41,009 bases of DNA from an uncultured Bacteroidota bacterium (GCA_903870175.1 CAIQBY010000403.1:1-41009); one strand, 5' to 3'. Positions 17,226 through 25,373 are shown, counted from the first letter of the stretch. A program made the numbers and translations. The notes: generated from the letters alone by a model not told the origin.

Positions 17226-19010
17226 ATGAAATTAGGAAGTTTTACAATTGACTTCAAATTCCAACTGATTCTATTAGTATTTATTGCCATTGCTATCAAT
17301 GCGAATACGTTATTTAATGAATACGTACTGGACGACGCAATTGTAATTTCCGACAATCAATTTGTGGCGAAAGGCATTCATGGAATTCCGGAAATCATTA
17401 CCCAAAGTTATTTTAAAGGATACAAAAAACTGGAGAATCTCGAGTTTTCAGGTGGTCGTTATCGCCCGTTTGCTTTAGTTATTTTTGCTCTGGAGTATCA
17501 GTTTTTTGGCGCTAATCCAGTGGTAAGCCATTTAATTAATGTGTTATTATTTGCTCTCCTTATCGTCTCGCTTTTTTATTTATTACAGAAGCATATCTTT
17601 AAGGAACAGAATAAAAATTTAGCGTTCCTCACCTGCCTGCTCTTCGCCATTCATCCTATCCATACCGAAGTAATTGCAAACGTAAAAGGTCGTGACGAAC
17701 TGATTACATTTTTATTAATCATAGTTTCATTAATTACTTCTATCCGTTATCTCGAACGGAAAAAAATATGGATATATGGTGTAAGCTTATTTTGTTTTTT
17801 CCTGGCATTGCTTACGCGGGAAAGTGCCATAACATTTGTAGTTATCGCACCTCTCATTTTATATTTCTTTTGCAATCAATCCAAAAAAAAATGCCTCTTG
17901 TTTTCCATCCCGCTCATTCTTGTTGTCGTCGGTTATTTATCGCTCCGGTTCATCGTTGTTGACGTATCACCTCACACCACAAATGATATTTCAAATGCTC
18001 CTTTTCTTTATGCAACAGTTTCCGAAGCCTTTGCCACAAAGGTTTTTATTGTCTTCAAATATTTAGTACTGCTCATTTTTCCGCATCCATTAATTTTCGA
18101 ATACGGATACAATCACATTCCGTATGTCAATATAATTTCCGCTCCTTTTATTTTATCATCGCTGCTCTTACTCACTCTCCTTGTTTATGCGGCGTTCACC
18201 GTCAATAAAAAATCTGTGTACACATTCAGCATACTTTATTTTTTTATAACCATTTTTCTGGTGAGTAATTTTATTGTTGATATCGGCACTCCTCTTTCCG
18301 AACGCCTTTTGTTTCAGCCTTCTCTGGCGTTTTGTATTGTTGTTGCCGCTTTATATTTTAAAGTCGAAAAAAAATTCAGCATCCCTGCAAAGAGTATTTT
18401 AGCCTTGCTGATTATTTTATTTTCCATCAAAACATTTTCACGAAATGCAGTCTGGAAAAATTATGAAACGCTCGTTCTCACTGATGTCAAATCGGCTCCA
18501 AACAGCGTCAGGATAAATCAGTTTGCAATGAATATTTATTTATCAAAATCAATTGTCGAAAATAATATCGACAGGAAAAACGAAGACTTAAAAAAAGGAG
18601 CGGAGTATGGCGAACAGATGCTGAAAATATGTCCGAAGATTCCTGATATTTATATGAATTTAGGATATACGTATTATAATTTATTCGATTATAATAAAGC
18701 AACTGAACTATGGAAACAAGGCTTGAAACAGGAACCTACCGAACAGGCGACCAAACAAGCCGCAGAAGCATTAAGTACCGATTTATATAAACTTGGCAAT
18801 GGATATTACGAACGAAATAAAATATCGGAAGCAATAAACTGTTATAAAAAATCAATCGAAATAAATAATAAAAACACAGAAGCATGGTATAATCTCGGAG
18901 GCAATTATTTTTTAATAAATGACACCATAAAAGGAAATGATGCCTGGCAAAATGTTTTAAAGCTCTCCCCGAATCATCCATTAAATAAATCGGAATTCAG
19001 CAAAAACTAA
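17226..19010 (+). CDS. TMTC-like GT-C membrane protein with C-terminal TPRs
   Basis: This 594-residue protein has about ten hydrophobic segments up to residue 410, then a hydrophilic C-terminus with TPR repeats (DYNKATELWKQGLKQEP, ISEAINCYKKSIEI, TEAWYNLGGNYFL). The N-terminal loop contains the acidic pair LDDAIVISDN, followed by GRYRPFALVIFALEYQFFG and FAIHPIHTEVIANVKGRDE. These are typical of the DUF1736/TMTC family of GT-C glycosyltransferases, which use lipid-phosphate sugars to modify exported proteins. The substrate is unknown; with secreted neighbours, protein O-mannosylation is possible but unproven. It follows the regulator by 42 bp on the same strand. A 21-bp repeat array begins 30 bp downstream. 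Confidence 0.82.
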   Translation: MKLGSFTIDFKFQLILLVFIAIAINANTLFNEYVLDDAIVISDNQFVAKGIHGIPEIITQSYFKGYKKLENLEFSGGRYRPFALVIFALEYQFFGANPVVSHLINVLLFALLIVSLFYLLQKHIFKEQNKNLAFLTCLLFAIHPIHTEVIANVKGRDELITFLLIIVSLITSIRYLERKKIWIYGVSLFCFFLALLTRESAITFVVIAPLILYFFCNQSKKKCLLFSIPLILVVVGYLSLRFIVVDVSPHTTNDISNAPFLYATVSEAFATKVFIVFKYLVLLIFPHPLIFEYGYNHIPYVNIISAPFILSSLLLLTLLVYAAFTVNKKSVYTFSILYFFITIFLVSNFIVDIGTPLSERLLFQPSLAFCIVVAALYFKVEKKFSIPAKSILALLIILFSIKTFSRNAVWKNYETLVLTDVKSAPNSVRINQFAMNIYLSKSIVENNIDRKNEDLKKGAEYGEQMLKICPKIPDIYMNLGYTYYNLFDYNKATELWKQGLKQEPTEQATKQAAEALSTDLYKLGNGYYERNKISEAINCYKKSIEINNKNTEAWYNLGGNYFLINDTIKGNDAWQNVLKLSPNHPLNKSEFSKN

Positions 19011-19358
19011 AAAGCATTAGTCTCTACTAAAAAAGATTCAATAATCGCCTGCGACTTCTTGATAATTGCTAACGACTTCTTGATAATCGCTAACGACTTC
19101 TTGATAATTGCTAACGACTCCCCGATAATTGCTAACGACCTTCCGATAATTGCTAACGACCTCCCGATAATCGCTAACGACTCCCCGATAATCGCTAACG
19201 ACCTTTCGATAATCGAGGGTTTTTCAAAAAAACCTTCACAAACGCCATCAAAACGCGTTCTGATTATTTAAAGTCTTTTTAGATATTAAACGAAATAAAG
19301 TGATTTGCGGGGCTTATTTTGAGAAATCGGGTTTTATTTTGTCCTGAGTCTAAAATAG
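19011..19358. other. 348-bp convergent intergenic region
   Basis: The gap lies between the 3' ends of the TMTC-like gene and uvrC. Its left half is a 21-bp repeat array. The right half (19216-19358) is AT-rich with a few G-runs and contains nothing I can name. The 70-codon ORF in the track only reflects the repeat period being a multiple of three. Confidence 0.7.
19040..19215. repeat. 21-bp-period array A, 8 units plus a partial
   Basis: Each unit is GATAATYGCTAACGAC followed by five pyrimidine-rich bases (TTCTT, TCCCC, CTTCC, CTCCC, CTTTC). Units 2-8 are nearly identical. The first (from 19040) is diverged and the last (GATAATCG) is truncated. All spacings are exactly 21 bp. Confidence 0.93.
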
Positions 19359-21161
19359 TTACTTCCCCTTATAAAAATCAAAAACCAGTTTCCCTTTCGA
19401 TTTACCCAAAATCTCAACCAGTTCTTCCTCTTTTGCTTCCTTTATTTTCTTCACCGATTTAAAATGTGAAAGCAATTTCTGTGCACTTGTGTCGCTTATC
19501 CCTTTTATTTCCGTAAGCTCGGTTTTCAAAGTTCCCTTATCCCGTTTGCTGCGGTGATGTGTAATCCCGAAACGATGAGCTTCATCGCGTATCTGCTGAA
19601 TTATTTTTAAAGATTCACTTCTTTTGTCAAGATATAAAGGGATTGAATCTCCCGGAAAATAAATTTCTTCCAGTCGCTTCGCAATTCCGATAATGGCAAC
19701 TTGGCCTCTCAAGCCCAGTTTATCAAGGCTTTCCAGCGCAGCACTCAATTGTCCCTTGCCACCATCAATCACTATTAATTGCGGCATCGATTGTTTTTCC
19801 TCCAGCACACGTTTATATCTTCTGTAAATAATTTCTTCCATCGAAGCAAAGTCATCAGGCCCTTCCACCGTTTTTATATTAAAGTGGCGATAATCTTTTT
19901 TACTTGGCTTCGTATCCTTAAACACCGTCATTGCAGCCACAGGATAGGCTCCCTGAAAATTGGAATTGTCAAAACATTCAATATGCCGTGGCTCCTCTGT
20001 CAATCGCAAATCTTTTTTCATTTGCTCAAGTATGCGTTTAGTATGGCGTTCAGGGTCAACCAGACTTTCCTGTTTCATTTTTTCCCGTCGATAATATTCC
20101 ACATTTCTTAACGAAAGTTCAAGCAAATGTTTTTTATCACCGCGTTGCGGAACAATAAATTCAACATTCGGAAACTCCGTTTCTATTTCAAAAGGAACAA
20201 CAATTTCCTTCGAATCACTGTTGAATCGCTCCCTCAATTCAGCTATCGCAAGGGTAAGCAATTCTTCATTGCTCTCATCCAGTTTCTTTTTCAGCTCCAC
20301 AGTATGTCCCTGTATAATGGCGCCATTCACCACTTTCAGAAAATTTATATACGCATTCTTTTCATCCGAAACAATTGAAAATACATCTACATTATTTATT
20401 GTTGGGCTCACCACCGTTGATTTACTTTGAAACTTATCAAGCAAATCTATTTTCTCTTTAATAATATGAGCCTTCTCAAATTCCATTTTCTCCACTGTAG
20501 TCTGAAGTAAATCTTTTAAATGCCGCGATACAGTATTTATATTCCCCTTCACTATTTCCTTAATATCGGCAATGGTTTCATTGTATTCCTCTTCCGATTC
20601 TTTTCCTACACAAGGAGCCTTGCAATTGCCAATATGATATTCCAGACATACTTTAAATTTGTTTGCTTTTATGTTCTCATCTGTCAAATTCAAATTACAA
20701 TTTCTCAATTTGAAAAGATGTTTTATTAAATCCAAAACAGTATGCATCAATTTACCGGAAGCATAAGGCCCAAAGTATAAAGACCCGTCTTTAATAAAAT
20801 TTCTTGTAGAGAAAACTCTCGGGAAACGTTCATTTTTAATGCAAATCCAGGGATACGTTTTATCATCTTTAAGTAAAACATTATAACGCGGCTGATACTT
20901 TTTTATAAGATTGTTTTCCAGCAAAAGCGCATCCAGTTCGGTATCAACAATAATAAATTTAATGTCGGCTATCTTCCTGACAAGTATTTGAGTCTTGCCA
21001 TTTTCACTTTGGTCTTTATTGAAATAAGAAGAAACCCGTTTCTTTAAATTCTTTGCTTTGCCCACATAAATTATTTTTCCTTCAACATCAAAGTACTGAT
21101 AAACGCCTGGATTATCAGGCAATGCACGTATGATATTATTTATGTATTCGGATTTTTCCAT
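19359..21161 (-). CDS. uvrC: Excinuclease ABC subunit C
   Basis: UvrC makes the two incisions in nucleotide excision repair. I choose the ATG at 21161 (600 residues, MEKSEYINN), because the longer ORF start at 21200 lies inside the terminator hairpin of the upstream gene. The N-terminal GIY-YIG nuclease domain (PGVYQYFD, KIIYVGKAKNLKKR) cuts on the 3' side. A cysteine-containing region follows (VCLEYHIGNCKAPCVG), then a UVR domain (EKMEFEKAHIIKEKIDLL), the RNase H-like nuclease with its acidic residues (IECFDNSNFQG, IVIDGGKGQL), and C-terminal helix-hairpin-helix motifs (IKGISDTSAQKLL). All expected domains are intact. It is the last gene of the minus-strand group. Confidence 0.96.
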   Translation of the reverse strand: MEKSEYINNIIRALPDNPGVYQYFDVEGKIIYVGKAKNLKKRVSSYFNKDQSENGKTQILVRKIADIKFIIVDTELDALLLENNLIKKYQPRYNVLLKDDKTYPWICIKNERFPRVFSTRNFIKDGSLYFGPYASGKLMHTVLDLIKHLFKLRNCNLNLTDENIKANKFKVCLEYHIGNCKAPCVGKESEEEYNETIADIKEIVKGNINTVSRHLKDLLQTTVEKMEFEKAHIIKEKIDLLDKFQSKSTVVSPTINNVDVFSIVSDEKNAYINFLKVVNGAIIQGHTVELKKKLDESNEELLTLAIAELRERFNSDSKEIVVPFEIETEFPNVEFIVPQRGDKKHLLELSLRNVEYYRREKMKQESLVDPERHTKRILEQMKKDLRLTEEPRHIECFDNSNFQGAYPVAAMTVFKDTKPSKKDYRHFNIKTVEGPDDFASMEEIIYRRYKRVLEEKQSMPQLIVIDGGKGQLSAALESLDKLGLRGQVAIIGIAKRLEEIYFPGDSIPLYLDKRSESLKIIQQIRDEAHRFGITHHRSKRDKGTLKTELTEIKGISDTSAQKLLSHFKSVKKIKEAKEEELVEILGKSKGKLVFDFYKGK

Positions 21162-21172
21162 TGGAAAGACAG

Positions 21173-21180
21173 CAAAGATA
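21173..21180 (-). promoter_or_regulatory. Promoter -7 element for uvrC
   Basis: On the minus strand the sequence is TATCTTTG, an exact TAnnTTTG match, only 12 bp before the uvrC start, which implies a very short leader. The -33 region would fall inside the terminator hairpin of the preceding gene. Confidence 0.4.
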
Positions 21181-21216
21181 AAAACAAAAACGTCCTGCAA
21201 TTAATGCAGGACGTTT
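21181..21216 (-). terminator. Terminator of the T9SS-substrate gene
   Basis: A perfect 11-bp stem (AACGTCCTGCA pairing with TGCAGGACGTT) and a 5-base loop are followed on the minus strand by a T-rich run (TTTTTGTTTTTA). The hairpin is placed 24 bp after the stop of the T9SS-sorted protein. Confidence 0.85.
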
Positions 21217-21238
21217 TATAAAACATTATTAATGTTGA

Positions 21239-22183
21239 TTATCTGCAAATAGTAATCTTTCTGGTGCTGATATAATTATTATTTTTAATCTTGATGAAAT
21301 AGCTGCCGTTAGGCTGATTCAATAAATCAATTGTTTGTTTATTCCCTGAATTAATTTCTTTTGAAAGAATTTCATTCCCGATAATATCATAAACAGTAAT
21401 TATTGTTTTCCCGGTTACAGCTCCTAAATCAAAAGTAAACAAACCGTTTGCAGAAGGGTTTGGATAAACAATCAAGTCAGTTTTTTTGTTTTCTTTAATA
21501 CTTGTTGAAATAGTCGCCGTCCCATTTATACTGACATTATCAATGCCGAAACTTCCTCCACTTGCTTCAGCATTCCATGCATAAAATCGAAAAGTAATTG
21601 GATTTGTCAGTGCATTAAAGCTTCCTCCCGTTAATAAAATTAAATTTCCATTTATATTATTCAATGCATTACTGGAGGTATCATGATTATAAAAAAACTC
21701 ATTGGTTCCCTGAATACTTATCCAGGGGCTTGCTGTAAGAAAACCATTTGAAATATTTGTTGTAAATCCATCAGCACTCGAACGAACAGAGTAAGAACGA
21801 GGACCTGTACTTGAGCGCCTTGCAGTAAATCTGATAGTATCTAAAGTAATTGAATAACCTGCAATTGGCGAAATTGTCACCTCAAAATATTCAGTAGTAC
21901 TTAATGAACCTGTCATTCCTGAGTAAAGCGAATCTGCTATTCCGCCTGTGGAACCTGTTGGCCAATTCGTAAATGAAAATCGCGACATTGCGTTCGGATT
22001 TATCGGTGTTCCTGTTGCAGTAAAGCTTCCAAATGTAACTCCTGTAGCAGTCGGAACAAAACTTGGGTCGGTTGTTCCTGTTGTAGTTTTTACACTATCA
22101 AATGTGTAAATACCCATAAAATTTTGTGCCTGTGCACAAATTGAAAATGCTGTAATAATAATTAGGATGGTAATTTTTTTCAT
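21239..22183 (-). CDS. Secreted protein with T9SS type A sorting domain
   Basis: This 314-residue protein has a signal peptide (cleavage near ICAQAQ), a serine/threonine/glycine-rich beta-type domain of about 200 residues, and a C-terminal T9SS type A sorting domain from about residue 235 (LIVYPNPSANGLFTFDL, VYDIIGNEILSKEI, GSYFIKIKNN, ISTRKITI). It should cross the outer membrane by the type IX system and be released or anchored at the surface. The central domain (around GGSFGIDNVSINGTA) resembles carbohydrate-binding or jelly-roll beta domains, but I do not recognise a specific family. No enzymatic motif is seen. It has its own terminator, and a near-consensus -7 element (TACTTTTA) lies upstream. 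Confidence 0.9.
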   Translation of the reverse strand: MKKITILIIITAFSICAQAQNFMGIYTFDSVKTTTGTTDPSFVPTATGVTFGSFTATGTPINPNAMSRFSFTNWPTGSTGGIADSLYSGMTGSLSTTEYFEVTISPIAGYSITLDTIRFTARRSSTGPRSYSVRSSADGFTTNISNGFLTASPWISIQGTNEFFYNHDTSSNALNNINGNLILLTGGSFNALTNPITFRFYAWNAEASGGSFGIDNVSINGTATISTSIKENKKTDLIVYPNPSANGLFTFDLGAVTGKTIITVYDIIGNEILSKEINSGNKQTIDLLNQPNGSYFIKIKNNNYISTRKITICR

Positions 22184-22233
22184 GTTTGATATGTTTTATT
22201 TTTCGTAAAAGTAAACTTAAATTGTTATCACAA

Positions 22234-22800
22234 TTATTTATTATTAAAGTTGGTCATCGTCAATTGTAACCCAATAGTTGCAAAACTTATAATCATATCA
22301 GCTGCCATTTTAATTCTTGGAACCAAAGCTTTTTTTTCATCCTCACTCCAGGTTCCGAGGACATAATCCACTTGACGTCCTTTCGAAAATTCACTTCCCA
22401 CACCAAATCGCAATCGCGCATATTCTGTGGTATTCAATATTTCCTGAATATTCTTTAATCCATTATGTCCTCCGTCACTTCCTTTTCCCTTCATTCGTAA
22501 TGTTCCAAAAGGCAAAGCAATATCATCAGTCACAACTAATAAATTTTCTTTGTTTATCCGTTCCGCCTGTAGCCAGTAGTTTACAGCCTTGCCACTTAGG
22601 TTCATATAAGTAGATGGCTTTATAAATATAATTGTTTTGCCTCTTGTTTTATATTCCGCCACTGCAGCCAAGCGGTCAACTCTGAATTTGAAATTGTTTT
22701 CTTTTGCCAAAGCGTCAAGCACAGTAAATCCAATATTATGACGAGTATTTTCGTATTCATCTCCTATATTTCCCAATCCTACAACTAATATTTTACTCAT
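22234..22800 (-). CDS. pth: Peptidyl-tRNA hydrolase
   Basis: Pth cleaves the ester bond of peptidyl-tRNAs released prematurely from ribosomes, recycling the tRNA. The 188-residue protein has the family signature VGLGNIGDEYENTRHNIGF with the catalytic His in TRHNIGF. It also has KPSTYMNLSGKAV with the substrate-binding Asn, VVTDDIALPFGTLR with the catalytic Asp, and GSDGGHNGLKNI. Length is standard. It lies downstream of rplY in the same direction, with a terminator and its own possible promoter between them. The rplY-pth pairing is common in bacteria. Confidence 0.97.
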   Translation of the reverse strand: MSKILVVGLGNIGDEYENTRHNIGFTVLDALAKENNFKFRVDRLAAVAEYKTRGKTIIFIKPSTYMNLSGKAVNYWLQAERINKENLLVVTDDIALPFGTLRMKGKGSDGGHNGLKNIQEILNTTEYARLRFGVGSEFSKGRQVDYVLGTWSEDEKKALVPRIKMAADMIISFATIGLQLTMTNFNNK

Positions 22801-22819
22801 GTTGAAAATCTATTTGAAG

Positions 22820-22827
22820 CAAAAATA
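22820..22827 (-). promoter_or_regulatory. Promoter -7 element for pth
   Basis: The minus strand reads TATTTTTG, matching TAnnTTTG, 20 bp before the pth start. It lies just after the rplY terminator, consistent with independent pth transcription. The surrounding AT-richness makes a chance match possible. Confidence 0.33.
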
Positions 22828-22850
22828 ATAAAACTTATTACCGAACAGGC

Positions 22851-22892
22851 ATAAAAAAAGTTGGCAGAACAATTGTTCCGCCAACTTTTCAA
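22851..22892 (-). terminator. Terminator of rplY
   Basis: On the minus strand an AAAGTTGGC stem pairs with GCCAACTTT around a GAACAATTGTTC inner palindrome, followed by a run of T. It starts about 15 bp after the rplY stop. Confidence 0.8.
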
Positions 22893-22906
22893 TTCTTAAT
22901 TAACAA

Positions 22907-23011
22907 CTATTTTTTAGCTGGAGCTTTTGCTGCTGGAGCTGCTGGAGCTTTTGCCGCTGCTGCTGCCGGAGCTTTTGCAACTGCTGCCGGAGCTGCTGCT
23001 GTCGGTGTTTC
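22907..23011 (-). repeat. Coding minisatellite for the Ala/Pro/Lys tail of bL25
   Basis: The 3' end of rplY is built of imperfect GGAGCTTTTGC / GCTGCTGC words (as read on the plus strand). They encode APAA and AKAPA units. The repeat is likely to vary in length between strains. Confidence 0.6.
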
Positions 23012-23560
23012 TACTGCTACACGTGTTACTTCCACTGAAACAACCGTTACATTTGGAGCATTTAAAAAAGTGATCCCATCAATATGTATATCTCCTACTC
23101 TTACCGAATTCCCAATTTCCATCTTATCAATAGCAATTGTAACTGTATCAGGCATTTTTTCAACTAATCCCTTTGCACGCAAAGTTTTTAATTTTTTAGA
23201 TAATCTTCCACCGTTTCTTACTCCTGGCGATGTTCCTGAAGTTCTAACTGGTAACTCCATTACTACTGGTTTTCCTGCTACAATTTCCAAAAAGTCAACA
23301 TGCATCAGATGATCTTTTAATGGATGAAATTGTGTTTCCTGAACTATTGCATGATATTTATTTCCTGCAATGTCCAAATCTACAGTGTGCACATTCGGCG
23401 TGTAGATTAGGTTTTTAAAATCGGCGGATAAAACCGAAAAGTGAATTTGTTCTTTACCTCCGTAAAGTACACAAGGTACCAGCTTTGCATTTCTCAATGC
23501 TTTTGCATCTGTTTTCCCTACGTTCGCTCTTGGCGAACCGCTAATAGATACTGACTTCAT
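22907..23560 (-). CDS. rplY: Ribosomal protein bL25 / general stress protein Ctc
   Basis: bL25 of the Ctc type binds 5S rRNA in the large subunit. The 217-residue protein has the N-terminal L25 beta-barrel (GSPRANVGKTDAKALRNAK, VPCVLYGGKEQIHF) and the C-terminal TL5/Ctc domain (HVDFLEIVAGKPVVMELPV, GDIHIDGITFL). The last 35 or so residues form an Ala/Pro/Lys-rich low-complexity tail (AAKAPAAPAAKAPAKK). Such tails occur in Bacteroidota L25 proteins and may contact rRNA, but the tail is not part of the conserved fold. It lies 84 bp after prs on the same strand, and I see no separate promoter, so co-transcription with prs is likely. Confidence 0.95.
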   Translation of the reverse strand: MKSVSISGSPRANVGKTDAKALRNAKLVPCVLYGGKEQIHFSVLSADFKNLIYTPNVHTVDLDIAGNKYHAIVQETQFHPLKDHLMHVDFLEIVAGKPVVMELPVRTSGTSPGVRNGGRLSKKLKTLRAKGLVEKMPDTVTIAIDKMEIGNSVRVGDIHIDGITFLNAPNVTVVSVEVTRVAVETPTAAAPAAVAKAPAAAAAKAPAAPAAKAPAKK

Positions 23561-23644
23561 TTTATTTATTTATTTATTATTTTTGTTGATTGACGCGCCA
23601 TTCAACCAACTGTTTATATATGTTGGCGCAATATTTTTATTCTC

Positions 23645-24580
23645 TTATGCTACTATAAAATTCGATGCTATCGATTCGTGATTATGTACGCTATGCAATA
23701 CTTTTGCAAACAAACTGGCTACAGTAAGCACCTTTATCTTCTTACATTCCTGCTTCAGCGGAATAGTATCTGTAACCACTAATTCCGTTATCTTTGATTT
23801 CTCAATATTCTCGTATGCTTTGCCTGATAATACAGCATGTGTGCAAACTGCACGAACGCTTCTTGCCCCTCTTTCAAGCATCATGTCAGCTGCTTTAGTC
23901 AGCGTCCCTCCTGTATCTATCAAATCATCTACAAGCACAATATCTTTCCCTTCCACTTCACCTATCACAGTCATGCTATCAACCACATTTGCCTTTGTAC
24001 GCTGTTTGTAACAGATAACAATATCCGATTTCAAAAATTTAGCGTATGCATTTGCTCTTTTTGTACCCCCCATATCAGGTGCTGCCATTGTTAAATTTGG
24101 TAGATTCAAACTTTGAATATAGGGCAAAAATATAGAAGATGCATATAGATGGTCAACTGGAAAATCAAAGAATCCTTGAATCTGGTCAGCATGCAAATCC
24201 ATAGTAATAATTCGGGTAGCACCTGCTGCCGACAATAAATTAGCAACCATTTTCGCTCCAATTGCTACTCTCGGCTGATCTTTTCTGTCCTGACGGGCAA
24301 ATCCGAAATAAGGCAGTACTGCTATTATTTGATGTGCCGAGGCCCGCTTAGCCGCATCAATCATTAGCAAAAGTTCAAATAAATTATCCGTTGGCGGAAC
24401 CGTAGATTGAATGATAAACACATCACTTCCCCTCACCGTTTCCTCGTAAGAAGTCTGAAACTCCCCATCACTAAAACGAAGCAACGATACTTTTCCTAAA
24501 TCCTGACCATAACTTTTAGCAATATTTTCTGCTAAATGACGCGTACAAGAACCTGAAAATAATTTAACCTGATAACTCAT
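23645..24580 (-). CDS. prs: Ribose-phosphate pyrophosphokinase
   Basis: Prs makes PRPP from ribose-5-phosphate and ATP for purine, pyrimidine, histidine, tryptophan and NAD synthesis. The 311-residue protein shows the family features in order: FSGSCTRHLAENIA, RFSDGEFQTSYEETVRGSDV, the ATP loop YFGFARQDRKDQPR, the metal-binding ITMDLHADQIQGFFD, and the PRPP loop VLVDDLIDTGGTL. It heads the minus-strand group prs-rplY, and a consensus -7 element lies 20 bp upstream. The gene is a standard class I enzyme with no visible anomaly. Confidence 0.97.
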   Translation of the reverse strand: MSYQVKLFSGSCTRHLAENIAKSYGQDLGKVSLLRFSDGEFQTSYEETVRGSDVFIIQSTVPPTDNLFELLLMIDAAKRASAHQIIAVLPYFGFARQDRKDQPRVAIGAKMVANLLSAAGATRIITMDLHADQIQGFFDFPVDHLYASSIFLPYIQSLNLPNLTMAAPDMGGTKRANAYAKFLKSDIVICYKQRTKANVVDSMTVIGEVEGKDIVLVDDLIDTGGTLTKAADMMLERGARSVRAVCTHAVLSGKAYENIEKSKITELVVTDTIPLKQECKKIKVLTVASLFAKVLHSVHNHESIASNFIVA

Positions 24581-24600
24581 TGTTTTTTCTAAAAGGGATG

Positions 24601-24608
24601 CAAATGTA
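24601..24608 (-). promoter_or_regulatory. Promoter -7 element for prs
   Basis: The minus strand reads TACATTTG, an exact TAnnTTTG match, 20 bp upstream of the prs start. No strong -33 element is visible. Confidence 0.45.
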
Positions 24609-24636
24609 ATTAAAAATGCTTTACATGAAAGATTTT

Positions 24637-24667
24637 TTTGTCAATCCAAATGATTTGAATAGTTTTG
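24637..24667 (+). promoter_or_regulatory. Promoter of tRNA-Leu
   Basis: TTTG at 24637-24640 and TAGTTTTG at 24660-24667 are separated by 19 bp. This matches both the -33 and -7 elements of the Bacteroidota housekeeping promoter. It lies about 57 bp before the mature tRNA. Confidence 0.65.
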
Positions 24668-24680
24668 CACCCCGATTTCC

Positions 24681-24720
24681 AATTAGCTAATTAATTATTC
24701 AGCTAATTAGCTAATTCAAA
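24681..24720. repeat. 8-bp-period array, 5 units, in the tRNA leader
   Basis: The 8-bp units read AATTAGCT, AATTAATT, ATTCAGCT, AATTAGCT, AATTCAAA. Because the core TTAGCTAA is palindromic, the stretch can also fold into a hairpin in the tRNA precursor. Similar 8-bp-period stretches occur near 32759 and 39605. Confidence 0.55.
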
Positions 24721-24724
24721 AGAT

Positions 24725-24807
24725 GCCCAGTTGGCGGAATTGGTAGACGCGCTGGTCTCAAACACCAGTGAGAAATCGTGCCGGTTCGACTCCGGCACTG
24801 GGTACCA
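24725..24807 (+). tRNA. tRNA-Leu (anticodon CAA)
   Basis: The acceptor stem GCCCAGT pairs with ACTGGGT (first pair G-T). The anticodon stem CTGGT/ACCAG encloses the loop CTCAAAC, giving anticodon CAA for UUG codons. A class II variable arm (TGAGAAATCG region) and the T arm GCCGGTTCGACTCCGGC are present, and the 3' CCA is encoded. It is transcribed from its own promoter and followed at once by a terminator. Confidence 0.96.
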
Positions 24808-24846
24808 AAGGAAAAGCCTCAATATTATTGAGGCTTTTCCTTTTTA
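24808..24846 (+). terminator. Terminator of tRNA-Leu
   Basis: A 15-bp stem (AAGGAAAAGCCTCAA with TTGAGGCTTTTCCTT) encloses a 5-base loop and is followed by a T-run. The hairpin begins directly after the CCA end. Confidence 0.9.
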
Positions 24847-25373
24847 ATTAAATAGGATCCATTCTTTACCTTATTTCCTCAATTCTCCCCAAATTCAAGT
24901 GCGTTGTTCCATCTCTTTTGAACGTTGTTCCTAAACTTTCGAACGTTGTTCCTTCAATTCCGAACATTGTTCCTCCTCATTCTAACATTCTCTCCTCACT
25001 TCTTGACGTCCTCTCTTCACTTCCTAACGTCCTCTCTCCACTTTCGAACGTTGTTCCTTCTCTTTTCAACGTCCTCTCCCAACTTCCGAACGTTGTTCCT
25101 CTTCTTTCTAACGTTCTCTCCTCACTTTTGAACGTTGTTTTCCAACTTTCAAGCTCCATTTCATTAATCATTAGATTATTACAGCTTATTCCGTTTGTAT
25201 TTTTACTAATTTCCAATTATTAAATGATCAATAAGAGTTCACAATTATCAACCAGAATATTCAAACCTCTCCTCTCCATTTTAAGTTTTTTATGTACCAG
25301 TAAAAAAAGTAACAAAGCCGAATCGTTTTCCCAACAGTATCATATAGCTGTATGACACTTATCATATTTTTAA
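24847..25373. other. Gene-free region after tRNA-Leu
   Basis: The region holds a 252-bp array of 21-bp units (24899-25150). The remaining 220 bp (25151-25373) is AT-rich and contains no gene or clear promoter that I can support, although the promoter of the downstream operon must lie here. ORFs in the track are by-products of the 21-bp period. Confidence 0.65.
24899..25150. repeat. 21-bp-period array B, 12 units
   Basis: Twelve units of exactly 21 bp are present. Two subtypes are mixed: GAACGTTGTTCC plus nine pyrimidine-rich bases, and TAACGTCCTCTC plus nine pyrimidine-rich bases. The first contains the near-palindrome GAAC-GTT-GTTC. The array is strongly C/T-biased on the plus strand. The first unit (24899) is degenerate and the last grades into unique sequence. 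Confidence 0.93.

Noticed and set aside
19059-19271. 70-aa ORF with IIANDFL repeats
   Set aside because: It follows the 21-bp repeat; since 21 is a multiple of three, any stop-free frame stays open. There is no start context or homology, and it lies between convergent genes.
23561-23644. Autoregulatory hairpin upstream of rplY
   Set aside because: An imperfect GCGCCAAC/GTTGG..GGCGC pairing exists, but it is too weak and unsupported to annotate.
24918-25223. 101-aa and 68-aa ORFs (and a minus-strand 79-aa ORF) over array B
   Set aside because: Several frames on both strands are open for the same reason, which is expected of a repeat with a period divisible by three and few stops, not of a gene.
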